Below are positions 5,985 through 13,179 of a DNA stretch of 15,190 nucleotides, one piece after another; positions within the stretch are counted from its first letter, which is position 1; the number at the start of each line of letters is the position of its first letter. A program made the translations under genes and the position numbers. The stretch covers positions 1 to 15,190 of the forward strand of contig CAMPKU010000094.1 of assembly GCA_946887385.1 (NCBI GenBank), in the 5' to 3' direction. The stretch comes from an uncultured Gammaproteobacteria bacterium (lineage in GTDB: Bacteria > Pseudomonadota > Gammaproteobacteria > Rariloculales > Rariloculaceae). The notes beneath the pieces are model-generated. The model saw nothing but the letters and a program-made list of their open reading frames with translations. It was not told the origin of the DNA and ran no database searches.

Positions 5985-6692
5985 CGGCTTGCCTCGCAGC
6001 GCGTACGACGCGCTGAGCACGAAGTGATCGGCTTTGGGATCCCCGAGGTAGCTGCGCCACGAGTAGTTGCCGTCGTAATAGCGCAGGTCGAGCGCCATGC
6101 GGCCGATGAGCTTCGACACGCCGATGTTCCAGTGCTCGATTTCCGCTCCGCCGCTCCGCAAGTCGAAGTAGCCGACCGCACCGCCGACCTCCACGTTGCC
6201 CGGCAAGGGCACGGAGACGGAAACCTCTTGGTTCAGTGCCGAGCCGCCGCCCGAGTAGTACTCGTCGCTGTAAGACGCCGTGTAAAAGACGCGGTCGCGG
6301 AAACCCACGCTGGCGCTCACCTCGCCATAGTTGTAGCCGGCTGCACCTGGGTACAGATAGCGTCCAAGGCTCGTCGTCCACGACCACCGCCCCTCGCGCG
6401 CGTGATAGCCGACGTAGGCGCTCGCTTCCACGTCGCGGCTGCGGTCATCGTAGTTGTGCGGGTAATCGACGTTCATCGCGCGGGCATACGCGAAGAAGCC
6501 GCTGTAGTGCTGATAGTCGACGCCGAGTTGCACCGTTGGGCCATCGCTGTGTGCCAAGCCGTGCCGCCAGTAACCGCTGCTCAGCGTGACGTAGCCGTTC
6601 AGCTCCGAAACCGGTTCTTGCGCGCGTGCGGCGCCGGCAACAGCCAGCGCGGCGATAACCGCGCCCCACGACCCTGCGCGCCCAATGGCCAC
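5982..6692 (-). CDS. TorF-family (TIGR02001-type) putative outer-membrane porin
   Basis: A 236-residue protein with a signal peptide (hydrophobic about 9-20, cleavage after ARA near 24) and a beta-barrel-like mature part rich in alternating aromatic strands. It begins LNGYVTLSSGYWRHGLAHSDGPTVQLGVDY, a hallmark of the TIGR02001/TorF family, and ends in strands such as MALDLRYYDG and DHFVLSASYALRG. Such proteins are thought to sit in the outer membrane; the substrate is unknown. The start is a GTG with a good ribosome site (AGGGGAG, 7 nt spacing); an ATG 28 codons upstream gives an untypical Arg/Glu-rich leader and was rejected. TAGAAT (6735-6730) with a poor -35 (GGCACA, 17 nt upstream) is a possible promoter, but too weak to list separately. 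Confidence 0.88.
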   Translation of the reverse strand: MAIGRAGSWGAVIAALAVAGAARAQEPVSELNGYVTLSSGYWRHGLAHSDGPTVQLGVDYQHYSGFFAYARAMNVDYPHNYDDRSRDVEASAYVGYHAREGRWSWTTSLGRYLYPGAAGYNYGEVSASVGFRDRVFYTASYSDEYYSGGGSALNQEVSVSVPLPGNVEVGGAVGYFDLRSGGAEIEHWNIGVSKLIGRMALDLRYYDGNYSWRSYLGDPKADHFVLSASYALRGKP

Positions 6693-6816
6693 GGATGAGC
6701 TCCCCTGCTCAGAACACGATTCGAGATCGATTCTAGGCTCGGGCGCGCGGTTTGTGCCACTCGCACCCCGCAGCACAAGCGTCCACCGCCCCGGTAACCC
6801 ACCCGTCGACGCAGCG

Positions 6817-7626
6817 ATGCGCTACGCTACGGCCGTGAGCTCCCGCCCTCGAACCGTTGTGCTCACCGCGGCCGCCTGCGCTGCGGTGGCGGCCGTCGCC
6901 TGGCTCGGCGTGGCGCATGGTCAACGAGGCGACGCACGCCGCGACGCACGGCTCAACGCGGCGCCGACGGCGGAGTTTCATTTTGCGCGCCTCGTCTACC
7001 GCGACTCGCCCTACGGAGGGCGCTGGGGCCGCCCGTCGTGGGCCACCGATTACGCCGACGCCGAGTTCCATGTGATGCAGGGCATCAGCCGGTTCACGCG
7101 CGTCGACACCGCCCCGGTGGACCTCGACGGCAATGGCGGTAGGTTGATTCAGCTCAACGACGAGAGCGTGTTCGACTATCCGTGGCTGTACGCCGTCGAG
7201 GTCGGCCACTGGCAACTCGACGAGTCGGAAGCCGCGGTGTTGCGCGAGTATCTCGATCGCGGCGGCTTCTTGATGGTCGACGACTTCTGGGGCGAGCGCG
7301 AGTGGGACGTCTTCGTCGACTCGATGCAGCGCGTGTTCCCGGATCGGCGCATCGAGGAGCTCGGCGAGGACCACGAGCTATTGCACGTGCTCTACGACCT
7401 CGATCAGCGCACGCAGATTCCCGGCATCGGCGGGCAACGCCGGGGCACCGTGCCGCATTGGCGCGGCGTGTTCGACGACGACGGCCGGCTGATGGTCGCC
7501 ATCAATTTCAACATGGACATGGGCGATGCTTGGGAGCACGCCGACGATCCCGGCTACCCCGAGCCGATGACGGCGCTCGCGTACCGGTTCGCTGTGAATT
7601 ACCTCATCTATACGATGACGCACTGA
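6817..7626 (+). CDS. DUF4159 domain-containing protein
   Basis: A 269-residue protein with an N-terminal hydrophobic segment (about 13-33) that acts as a signal or anchor. The DUF4159 domain covers about 53-269: FHFARLVYRDSPYGGRWGRP, WATDYADAEFHVMQGISRFTR, then FLMVDDFWGEREWDVF, VPHWRGVFDDDGRLMVAINFNMDMGDAWEHADD and a C-terminal NYLIYTMTH. The family has no established biochemical role; from memory the domain often accompanies MoxR/DUF58/von Willebrand-type gene clusters, which are not present here. The ATG at 6817 was chosen because it directly precedes the hydrophobic segment; GTG at 6835 is an equally possible start, and neither has a strong ribosome site. It is transcribed away from the TorF-like gene across a 124-bp gap. 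Confidence 0.9.
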   Translation: MRYATAVSSRPRTVVLTAAACAAVAAVAWLGVAHGQRGDARRDARLNAAPTAEFHFARLVYRDSPYGGRWGRPSWATDYADAEFHVMQGISRFTRVDTAPVDLDGNGGRLIQLNDESVFDYPWLYAVEVGHWQLDESEAAVLREYLDRGGFLMVDDFWGEREWDVFVDSMQRVFPDRRIEELGEDHELLHVLYDLDQRTQIPGIGGQRRGTVPHWRGVFDDDGRLMVAINFNMDMGDAWEHADDPGYPEPMTALAYRFAVNYLIYTMTH

Positions 7627-7641
7627 GTCGCGATCGGTGCC

Positions 7642-8697
7642 TCAGCGCAGAGGCGCACGCGCGATCTTGTCGCCCGAAAACGTGCCGATCCACGCTTCGC
7701 CGTTCACCGGCAACACCATGGTCGCATTGCTGAACTTCGCATCGGCGTTCGTCGTTGCGATCACCGTATCGCGCATCGTCACCGGATCGATTGCAACGGC
7801 AATCGTGGGCCGCGGGCACGCCGCAAGCTTCGGGATGTCGTGGTCGGGGCCCGGTGCGCCGCCGCACTCGGGCACGTCGTTCGCCATGCCGGCCGTGAGC
7901 AGCCGCCCGTCGGCAGAGAGGTGCACATTGTCCGGCGTAAACGGCAGCGGCCGCGTCGTGCGAAGCTGCCGCGCCGGGTTGCTGTGCGAGAAAGCCACGA
8001 TCGTCTGCAGACCCGACGAGGCGACATAGATCTCGCGGCCGTCGGTCGACACCTCGATGCCGTTGTTGGCGGGGAGCTGCGTGCCTTCGACGAGCGTAAA
8101 GCCCGCGTCGCCCGGCGACCATTCGAACACCGCGCCCGTGGGCTTGCGCGCCACGGAGTCCGCAAACGTGGTGCCCGGCATGAACAGCACCGTCGCAACG
8201 ATTGAGCCGTCGGCAAACGACGCGACGCTGTTGGCCGCAAGACCCGCGGGCATCGGCACGCAGCCGCGCCACGTCAATGCGGGCTTGGCGCCTGTAGCAT
8301 CCACGTCGAACACCTCGATGGCTTCCCGCGCGCCGTGCCCCACGACGTAAAGCTTGGCTCGCCCTGCTCCGGTCGCGCGGATGCTGAGGCCATGCGTATT
8401 CAGCGACTGCGGCGACGGCGGAGTCGCACAGATCGCGAACGCAGGATCCGGTTCCGCAGTGAACGGCAGCAGCGTGGCGTCGCCCGTCATCGAGTCCACG
8501 AGGTAAAAACCCGCGCCCTCGGCCATACCGCTCGATACCACCCATGGCGTGCCCGGCACGAGCACGAGATCTTCGGGATTCTGCGGTCCGCACACGTAGC
8601 TCACTTCGCCGCTCGGCTGGCAGCCCTGCTGCGCCTGCGCGCCGAACGCAAGACCACTCAAGCCCGCCACTACCGCCACGCAGCGCAACGCATTCAT
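7642..8697 (-). CDS. Secreted beta-propeller protein (SMP-30/YncE-like), role unknown
   Basis: A 351-residue secreted protein with signal peptide (hydrophobic 5-18, cleavage after AQA near 22). The mature part carries recurring propeller-blade phrases: NPEDLVLVPGTPWVVSSG, GLSIRATGAGRAKLYVVGHG, ANSVASFADGSIVATVLF, NGIEVSTDGREIYVASSG, PDNVHLSADGRLLTAG and SNATMVLPVNGEAWIGTFSGDKIAR. These suggest a six-bladed propeller of the SMP-30/arylesterase/strictosidine-synthase type. I cannot tell whether it is a lactonase-type enzyme or a binding protein. The ATG overlaps the stop of the YqjK-like gene (ATGA) and is also preceded by GAGGGA, so it is the last gene of the yqjDEK-type operon. That is an unexpected place for a secreted propeller. 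Confidence 0.85.
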   Translation of the reverse strand: MNALRCVAVVAGLSGLAFGAQAQQGCQPSGEVSYVCGPQNPEDLVLVPGTPWVVSSGMAEGAGFYLVDSMTGDATLLPFTAEPDPAFAICATPPSPQSLNTHGLSIRATGAGRAKLYVVGHGAREAIEVFDVDATGAKPALTWRGCVPMPAGLAANSVASFADGSIVATVLFMPGTTFADSVARKPTGAVFEWSPGDAGFTLVEGTQLPANNGIEVSTDGREIYVASSGLQTIVAFSHSNPARQLRTTRPLPFTPDNVHLSADGRLLTAGMANDVPECGGAPGPDHDIPKLAACPRPTIAVAIDPVTMRDTVIATTNADAKFSNATMVLPVNGEAWIGTFSGDKIARAPLR

Positions 8698-9032
8698 AAC
8701 TGTCGTCCCTCGATAGTCGAATTGTCCCTGGAGCCAACAACCTCGAACATCCGCACCGTTCGAATCAACCGCCGCGCCGTCGTTGTGAGCAAGTACAGAC
8801 GCCCGACGAGCCGCAGCCCACGCGTTCGGCCGATGGCAAGCAGCGCGACGAGGCCGCCCGTGATGACAGCCGGATGCAGCAAGGTGCTTTGCGCTAAGCC
8901 GGCCCACCGATCGACGCCCGCAAACCGCCCTTCGATACTCGCCACCTCGCTCGCGACGCGGGCGCGCTGCGCGGCGCAACGCTCTTGCAATTGCGCCTGC
9001 CGCTCCATGAGCTGCTCCACTCGGTGCGTCAT
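8694..9032 (-). CDS. YqjK-like small membrane protein
   Basis: A 112-residue protein. Residues 4-40 are a charged heptad-like helix (RVEQLMERQAQLQERCAAQR), followed by a hydrophobic stretch (about 54-68, HPAVITGGLVALLAIG) and a basic C-terminal part. Length, layout and position directly after the YqjD- and YqjE-like genes match the YqjK family; the sequence is divergent, so the name rests mainly on synteny. Its ATG overlaps the stop of the YqjE-like gene and its own stop overlaps the propeller start, both as ATGA. Function is unknown, probably envelope or stationary-phase related as for the operon. Confidence 0.75.
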   Translation of the reverse strand: MTHRVEQLMERQAQLQERCAAQRARVASEVASIEGRFAGVDRWAGLAQSTLLHPAVITGGLVALLAIGRTRGLRLVGRLYLLTTTARRLIRTVRMFEVVGSRDNSTIEGRQL

Positions 9033-9454
9033 GACGTGCGCTTCAGCAACGTGTCGCGATCCTTCTTGAGCTCTGCCAGCGTGGCATCGAGCAGCGGCGG
9101 CTTAGCTCGCACCTTCGCACGCAGCACGAGCGCCGCGACGGCCGCGATCGCAAAAAAGGCGCTCGTCACCGCGATCGACGCGGCCATGCGGTGTGTATCC
9201 CAAAATACGAAGATGACGACGAGCGCGAGCAAGAACAGACCCACTCCGGCCGCCAGCAACACCACGGCCGTCCATACCATGATCTCCGCGGCGCGATGGA
9301 TTTCCTCTTGAAGCTCCGTCGACAACAGCTCGAGCCGCGTGTGCGCGATGCCGACCGCCGTGGCGAGCAAGTGAGACACGGACTGGAATAGGCCGGCGAT
9401 CGGCCCGCGCGCGCGTGGCGCGGCGGTATCGGAGCGATCGACCTCGTAGTCCAA
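9029..9454 (-). CDS. YqjE-like/phage holin-superfamily III membrane protein
   Basis: A 141-residue inner-membrane protein. An amphipathic region (18-55, LFQSVSHLLATAVGIAHTRLELLSTELQEE) precedes two transmembrane segments at about 57-85 and 91-112, and a charged C-terminal tail follows. TRLELLSTELQEE and the two-helix hairpin are typical of the Phage_holin_3_6/YqjE family. Despite that name there is no phage context here. The start is an unusual TTG with a modest GAGG site about 10 nt upstream; the next in-frame ATG would remove the conserved amphipathic region, so TTG was retained. It lies 13 bp after the YqjD-like gene and overlaps the YqjK-like gene. Confidence 0.88.
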   Translation of the reverse strand: MDYEVDRSDTAAPRARGPIAGLFQSVSHLLATAVGIAHTRLELLSTELQEEIHRAAEIMVWTAVVLLAAGVGLFLLALVVIFVFWDTHRMAASIAVTSAFFAIAAVAALVLRAKVRAKPPLLDATLAELKKDRDTLLKRTS

Positions 9455-9467
9455 GCGCCGCCGGCCT

Positions 9468-9773
9468 CTAGCGACGAGTCATCAACAGGCCGAGCACGAG
9501 ACCGATGCCGGCGGCGATACCCACGGCTTGCCATGGATTGCCGCGCACGTACTCCTCCGCCTCGCCGGCCAACACGCGCGCGTGTTGCAGCGTTTCTTCC
9601 TCGATGCCGGCGAGCCTCTCCTTGGCCTGCCGCACCGACTCTTCGGCACGCGTTCTGATCTCGTCCACCTTGTCGCCGGTTTGCGCGGCCGTGGCGCGCA
9701 GCAAACTCTCGGCGTCGCGGATGACGGCGGTGAGGTCGTCGATGAGCTGACCAGCGGAAATTCGTTCGGTCAT
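9468..9773 (-). CDS. ElaB/YqjD/DUF883-family membrane-anchored protein
   Basis: A 101-residue protein: long charged helical N-terminal region (about 8-75, with repeated Glu/Arg/Ala heptads), then GNPWQAVGIAAGIGLVLGLLM (about 78-98), the hallmark C-terminal transmembrane segment of the ElaB/YqjD family, and a basic end. In Escherichia coli the family anchors stationary-phase ribosomes to the inner membrane and responds to stress; the same role is plausible here but not shown. It is the first gene of the operon with YqjE- and YqjK-like genes and a secreted propeller. A GGGAG lies about 12 nt before the ATG. I saw no convincing promoter in the 87-bp gap upstream. Confidence 0.93.
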   Translation of the reverse strand: MTERISAGQLIDDLTAVIRDAESLLRATAAQTGDKVDEIRTRAEESVRQAKERLAGIEEETLQHARVLAGEAEEYVRGNPWQAVGIAAGIGLVLGLLMTRR

Positions 9774-9860
9774 GGCGCGTGCACTCCCATCCGTAGCTAC
9801 GTTTAAAGTGATGGTATGTCTCGGACGGCGCGGGTCACAAGCTTCGCGAGCGCGGTAGCT

Positions 9861-10850
9861 CTATCCCTCCACAACGAACCGGAGCCTTTCGAGCAGCTGC
9901 GCCTGGGGGGTGAGCACGTCGACCGTCCACAGGCCCGTCGAGTCGGCCGGGAACGCCGTTTTGCGTGAATAAGCCCGGAAGCCGTCGGCCCGGCCGCCCT
10001 GGATCTCGACGGCTATCTGCTCGCGCTCGCCGTTGTGGCGCCACTCGAACACCACCTGCTGCGATAGCCCGGCCGGCGCACGAATCGCGGCGAACGCAAT
10101 CACGCCCTGCGCCAGATCCTCCTGTCGCAAGCGGCGAACCTTAAGGCCCGGCGTGAGGCCGTCGATCGTCTGGGTAACACGCGCGTCCGTCACGGCAAGC
10201 CCCGCCGCAGGCAGTTGCGCGCGCAGCTGCCAGAGCAGCAGCGGCACACCGATCATGCCCATCATCCACGTAAGCCTCGTGCCCCAGCGCGGCAACGAGT
10301 ACAGCGATAGCGGCAGCGTCAATACGAGCCACGCACCCACCGCCAGCAGCGAGATCGGGAGGGCGCGCTCAACCGGCAGCCGCAACACCATCGGCAACAC
10401 GACGAGCGCCGCAATCCAGCTACAGAACGCGTGGAACGACATGCGGCGCGCCGCGCGCGTCGCGACGAACCGCTCGTAGACGGGGTCCACGGTGGTGATG
10501 AGCGCTGCGAAACCTACCGCGGCCGTGAACGCGATCTGGCCCACATCGCGCTGCGTGGCGCCGATCAAAAACGGGAGGCTGAAGAACAAGAGCTCCTGCT
10601 GCAACGATTGACTGATGAAATTGACCACGAAGTTTCCGGCGCGCGGCCGGCGCCGCTCCAGGCGGCGCCGAACCCAGGGCTCGAGCAGCAGCCAGAACCA
10701 GCCGAGCAATGCCAGCACCGCGATGATCCGCGCCAAGTCTTCGCCGCGCCGCACCAGCAGAAAGCCAAGCCAACCCGCTGCGAAGCTGATGGCCGGCAGC
10801 AGCCACGGCCATCGCGTGGCGATGCCGATGAGGCGGCGCAGCAGATACAT
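9861..10850 (-). CDS. DUF5924 membrane protein with C-terminal DUF2914 domain
   Basis: A 329-residue protein. Residues 1-210 hold several transmembrane segments (about 15-33, 40-57, 87-97, 105-120, 141-157, 164-186, 194-207), matching the DUF5924 family (WPWLLPAISFAAGWLGFLLV, LLLEPWVRRRLE). The C-terminal part (about 225-329) is a soluble domain of DUF2914 type, with VVFEWRHNGEREQIAVEIQGGR, RAYSRKT and GLWTVDVL...LLERLRFVV. Function is unknown; such domains resemble small beta-sandwich modules. It lies 41 bp downstream of the AI-2E transporter gene on the same strand, probably in one transcript. The ATG is preceded only by a weak GAGAT site; longer in-frame starts overlap the transporter gene and encode Arg-rich sequence. 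Confidence 0.88.
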   Translation of the reverse strand: MYLLRRLIGIATRWPWLLPAISFAAGWLGFLLVRRGEDLARIIAVLALLGWFWLLLEPWVRRRLERRRPRAGNFVVNFISQSLQQELLFFSLPFLIGATQRDVGQIAFTAAVGFAALITTVDPVYERFVATRAARRMSFHAFCSWIAALVVLPMVLRLPVERALPISLLAVGAWLVLTLPLSLYSLPRWGTRLTWMMGMIGVPLLLWQLRAQLPAAGLAVTDARVTQTIDGLTPGLKVRRLRQEDLAQGVIAFAAIRAPAGLSQQVVFEWRHNGEREQIAVEIQGGRADGFRAYSRKTAFPADSTGLWTVDVLTPQAQLLERLRFVVEG

Positions 10851-10891
10851 CAGCACGGTCGATCTCGTCGTGAAAGGGCCTCGGCTCCGAC

Positions 10892-12133
10892 TCACACCGC
10901 CGGGCGGGTGATGCGGCCACGGTCCCGAAACGGCACACCGATCACGTCGTGAATGAAATAGCGCGCGACGGGCACGCCGAGCAACATGCCCCACAGGCCG
11001 AACGCGTGGTAACCCACGTACAGAATGATCAGCGTAAGCACCGGGTTCAACTTCAGATGCCTGCCGTAGATGAGCGGATTCAACACATACGCCTCGATGG
11101 CGTGAATCACGATGACGAGCCCGATGGCAGCTAACGACAGGCCGGGGCCGCTCGCGTTCAACGCCACGAGCACGATGGGCGTAGTCGAAATCAACACGCC
11201 GAGCACGGGCACGAAGCTGCATACGAACACGATGACGGACAGCATCGCGACGAGCGGAATGCCAAGCAGCAGCAAGCCGACCAGCGTGAGCACCGTGTTG
11301 ACGACGGCGATGGCTGCTTGCGCCTCGATCGCGCGGCCGAGCAGGATGCCGAAGCGCGCGATCGGCGGCGCCGCCTCTTCGTAGAAATCGCCGAGGCGCG
11401 ATGTGCGCAGCCGGCCGATGCCGGCCTTGATGCGATTGAGATCGATGAGAATCAAGAAGCTGAAGAGCAGCGCCAGCAGGGTCGTGGCCGTTGCGCGATA
11501 CAGCATCACGGTAACGGCCGGCGCGAACTGACGCACGCGCTGGAACTGCACCGCCATCAAGGCGTTCAGCAACAGCTGATCCTGCCGATTGAAATACTCG
11601 CCGAGCGCCCCCGTGGGCACGGCAGTGCTCTCGGCCGCCGCCGCCACTTCGGCGGCCGTGAGCCCGAGCCGCTGGCGTTCGCCGATGAGCTCGAGCTCCA
11701 CGATCTGCAACCGATCGTCCGCCAGCGCGCTGCGCAGGTAACCGTTGATCGGCTCGCGTAGCGCCGGATACCGCCGCACGAGCCGGTTCTTCGTCTCGAT
11801 CAGCGTAGCCTCGGTGGCCGGCAAATTATCGATCGTGCGATTGACCTCCGACACGACGCTCGGCACTACGAACGCAACGAATGTGCCGAGCACCGAGAGG
11901 AACAACACGTAAACGACGATGACCGCGGCCCAATGCGGCAGGCGCAGCCGCCGCATGCCGATCTCCGCGAGCGGGGCGGCGACGATGGCGAGCACAAAAG
12001 CGAGGAACACAACTGCGAAGAAATCACGCAGCAGCCACAGGAGAAGGAACAGGATGACCCAAATGACCACGCGCCGGTTGCGCTGGTAGAACTCGTTGAG
12101 GCTGAAAGCGGACACAGGGTTCGAGGTCGTCAT
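10892..12133 (-). CDS. AI-2E family transporter (PerM/YdiK type)
   Basis: A 413-residue polytopic inner-membrane protein with the family layout: two N-terminal hydrophobic segments (about 22-55), one at 68-91, a long soluble loop (about 95-195), then several C-terminal segments between about 205 and 395. Family motifs seen are the SFVPVLGVLIS stretch (306-316), EAYVLNPLIYGRHLKLNP (347-364) and HAFGLWGMLLGVPVA (376-390). Members are implicated in export of autoinducer-2 or, in other clades, in Na+/H+ or unknown transport; the substrate cannot be told from sequence. The ribosome site is weak and two CGGCCG motifs just before the ATG could form a small hairpin over it. It is followed by the DUF5924 gene. 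Confidence 0.94.
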   Translation of the reverse strand: MTTSNPVSAFSLNEFYQRNRRVVIWVILFLLLWLLRDFFAVVFLAFVLAIVAAPLAEIGMRRLRLPHWAAVIVVYVLFLSVLGTFVAFVVPSVVSEVNRTIDNLPATEATLIETKNRLVRRYPALREPINGYLRSALADDRLQIVELELIGERQRLGLTAAEVAAAAESTAVPTGALGEYFNRQDQLLLNALMAVQFQRVRQFAPAVTVMLYRATATTLLALLFSFLILIDLNRIKAGIGRLRTSRLGDFYEEAAPPIARFGILLGRAIEAQAAIAVVNTVLTLVGLLLLGIPLVAMLSVIVFVCSFVPVLGVLISTTPIVLVALNASGPGLSLAAIGLVIVIHAIEAYVLNPLIYGRHLKLNPVLTLIILYVGYHAFGLWGMLLGVPVARYFIHDVIGVPFRDRGRITRPAV

Positions 12134-12195
12134 CGGCCGCTCGGCCGGGACGGCTATGGTAACGAACGCGGCAGGCTAGCGCAGTACGGCCGGCG

Positions 12196-13101
12196 TCAAA
12201 CGCCGAACGCCAGCGTCATCAGGCGCACATCCACGTCGGCGGCGCGGACGAGCCAGTCGAACGTGGGCTTGTCCATCGACAGCGAGCCGAAGCTCGGCAC
12301 TTTGGCGTGAAACTCCGAATCTGCACACGCCGCTTCGCTGTGCTCGACGAGATAGTTCGCAACGGCGACGACGGCCGTCAACGTCGGCGGATCCGGCGCT
12401 TCCAAGCTGCAGCTCAAGTGCTCGCCTACCGCGGCCGCAAGCTCGGGCGATAGCTCCCACGCTTCGATCACAGCCCTCCCCATGCGGGGGTGCCATGCCG
12501 AGAGCACGGCCTCGAACGCCGCATCCCCTGCGAGCGCCTCCACCTCGCCCTGGGCGCGCATCAAGATGTAGAGCTTGCCAACGGCGTGCAGCAGTCCCGC
12601 GAGGAATGCCTCGTCGGCGTTCAGCTTGGTACGAACGCGTGCGAGCATGTGGCTGACGACGGCGGCGTGCACGCTGTGCCGCCACACAGCACCGACCAAG
12701 TCGCGCAACGACCGGCTGTTGTAACCGATGAACACCTGCTGCGCGGCGAACGATAACGCAACGTTGCGCACCATCTTGTAACCGAGCTGCGAGACCGCGC
12801 CGCTCAAGCTGGTGATCGGCCGGCTGCCGCGATAGAACATCGCGCTATTCGCGATCCGCAACGTTCGGGCGGCGAGCGCGGGATCCGTACCGAGCAAGCG
12901 CGCGATTTCGCTGACCGATACGTTCTCATCGGCCAGCGCGCGGCGAATCTTCATCGCCACCTCGGGCAGCGACGGCAGATCGAGCGAGCCGCCGGACAAG
13001 GAGCCTTCGAGGCGCTCGACGAGCGCCGCCGTCGCCGCACGGGCGTCGTTGTAGCTGCTGCCGAGCACGACAGTGTCGTTGTCTTTGAGCTGTTGTTTCA
13101 T
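12196..13101 (-). CDS. HDOD-domain signalling protein
   Basis: A 301-residue soluble protein. The HDOD domain covers about 33-235: LPSLPEVAMKIRRAL (42-56), ISEIARLLGTDPALAARTLRIANSA-type core (64-87), ITSLSGAVSQLGYKMVRNVALS (96-117) and the HD-like signature AFLAGLLHAVGKLYIL (165-180). In the latter the usual Asp after His172 is Ala173, so any metal-dependent phosphohydrolase activity is very unlikely; HDOD proteins are thought to act as signal-binding or partner proteins, often near chemotaxis or cyclic-di-GMP signalling. The C-terminal 60 residues match nothing I recognise. The gene stands alone, with a FliA-type promoter in the gap upstream, suggesting coordination with motility. Confidence 0.93.
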   Translation of the reverse strand: MKQQLKDNDTVVLGSSYNDARAATAALVERLEGSLSGGSLDLPSLPEVAMKIRRALADENVSVSEIARLLGTDPALAARTLRIANSAMFYRGSRPITSLSGAVSQLGYKMVRNVALSFAAQQVFIGYNSRSLRDLVGAVWRHSVHAAVVSHMLARVRTKLNADEAFLAGLLHAVGKLYILMRAQGEVEALAGDAAFEAVLSAWHPRMGRAVIEAWELSPELAAAVGEHLSCSLEAPDPPTLTAVVAVANYLVEHSEAACADSEFHAKVPSFGSLSMDKPTFDWLVRAADVDVRLMTLAFGV

Positions 13102-13128
13102 GGCCCAGTAGCCGCGCCGATAGCGGAA

Positions 13129-13155
13129 GTATCGGCACCAGTTCGCCGGTCTTTA
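13129..13155 (-). promoter_or_regulatory. Putative sigma-28 (FliA) promoter of the HDOD gene
   Basis: On the minus strand TAAAGACC (13155-13148), an 11-nt spacer and GCCGATAC (13136-13129) match the FliA consensus TAAAGTTT-N11-GCCGATAA at 5 of 8 and 7 of 8 positions with exact spacing. Transcription would begin around 13121, leaving a leader of about 20 nt before the ATG at 13101. The site is intergenic, between the DUF6607 stop and the HDOD start. The -10 also forms one arm of a 6-bp inverted repeat (CCGATA at 13117-13122, TATCGG at 13130-13135). Confidence 0.55.
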
Positions 13156-13179
13156 GGCCCGCACCGTGACGCGGTTCGT

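Noticed and set aside
6745..6760. TGGCAC-like sigma-54 -24 element upstream of the TorF-like gene
   Set aside because: The -12 half (TTGC) is not matched beyond GC, and there is no activator gene or upstream site pattern.
7604..8740. Second long minus-strand frame over the propeller gene
   Set aside because: Composition is Arg/Gly/Cys-rich with no blade pattern; the other frame has signal peptide, ribosome site and repeated propeller motifs.
9029..9454. Holin annotation suggesting a prophage
   Set aside because: The holin-superfamily name is historical; neighbours are YqjD- and YqjK-like genes and no phage gene is present.
9774..9860. Promoter for the YqjD-like operon
   Set aside because: The AT-richer stretch around 9800-9815 gives no -10/-35 pair with acceptable match and spacing.
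10892..11222. In-frame upstream extension of the DUF5924 gene
   Set aside because: It would overlap the AI-2E gene by over 300 bp and encodes Arg/His-rich sequence; the ATG at 10850 precedes the recognised family start.
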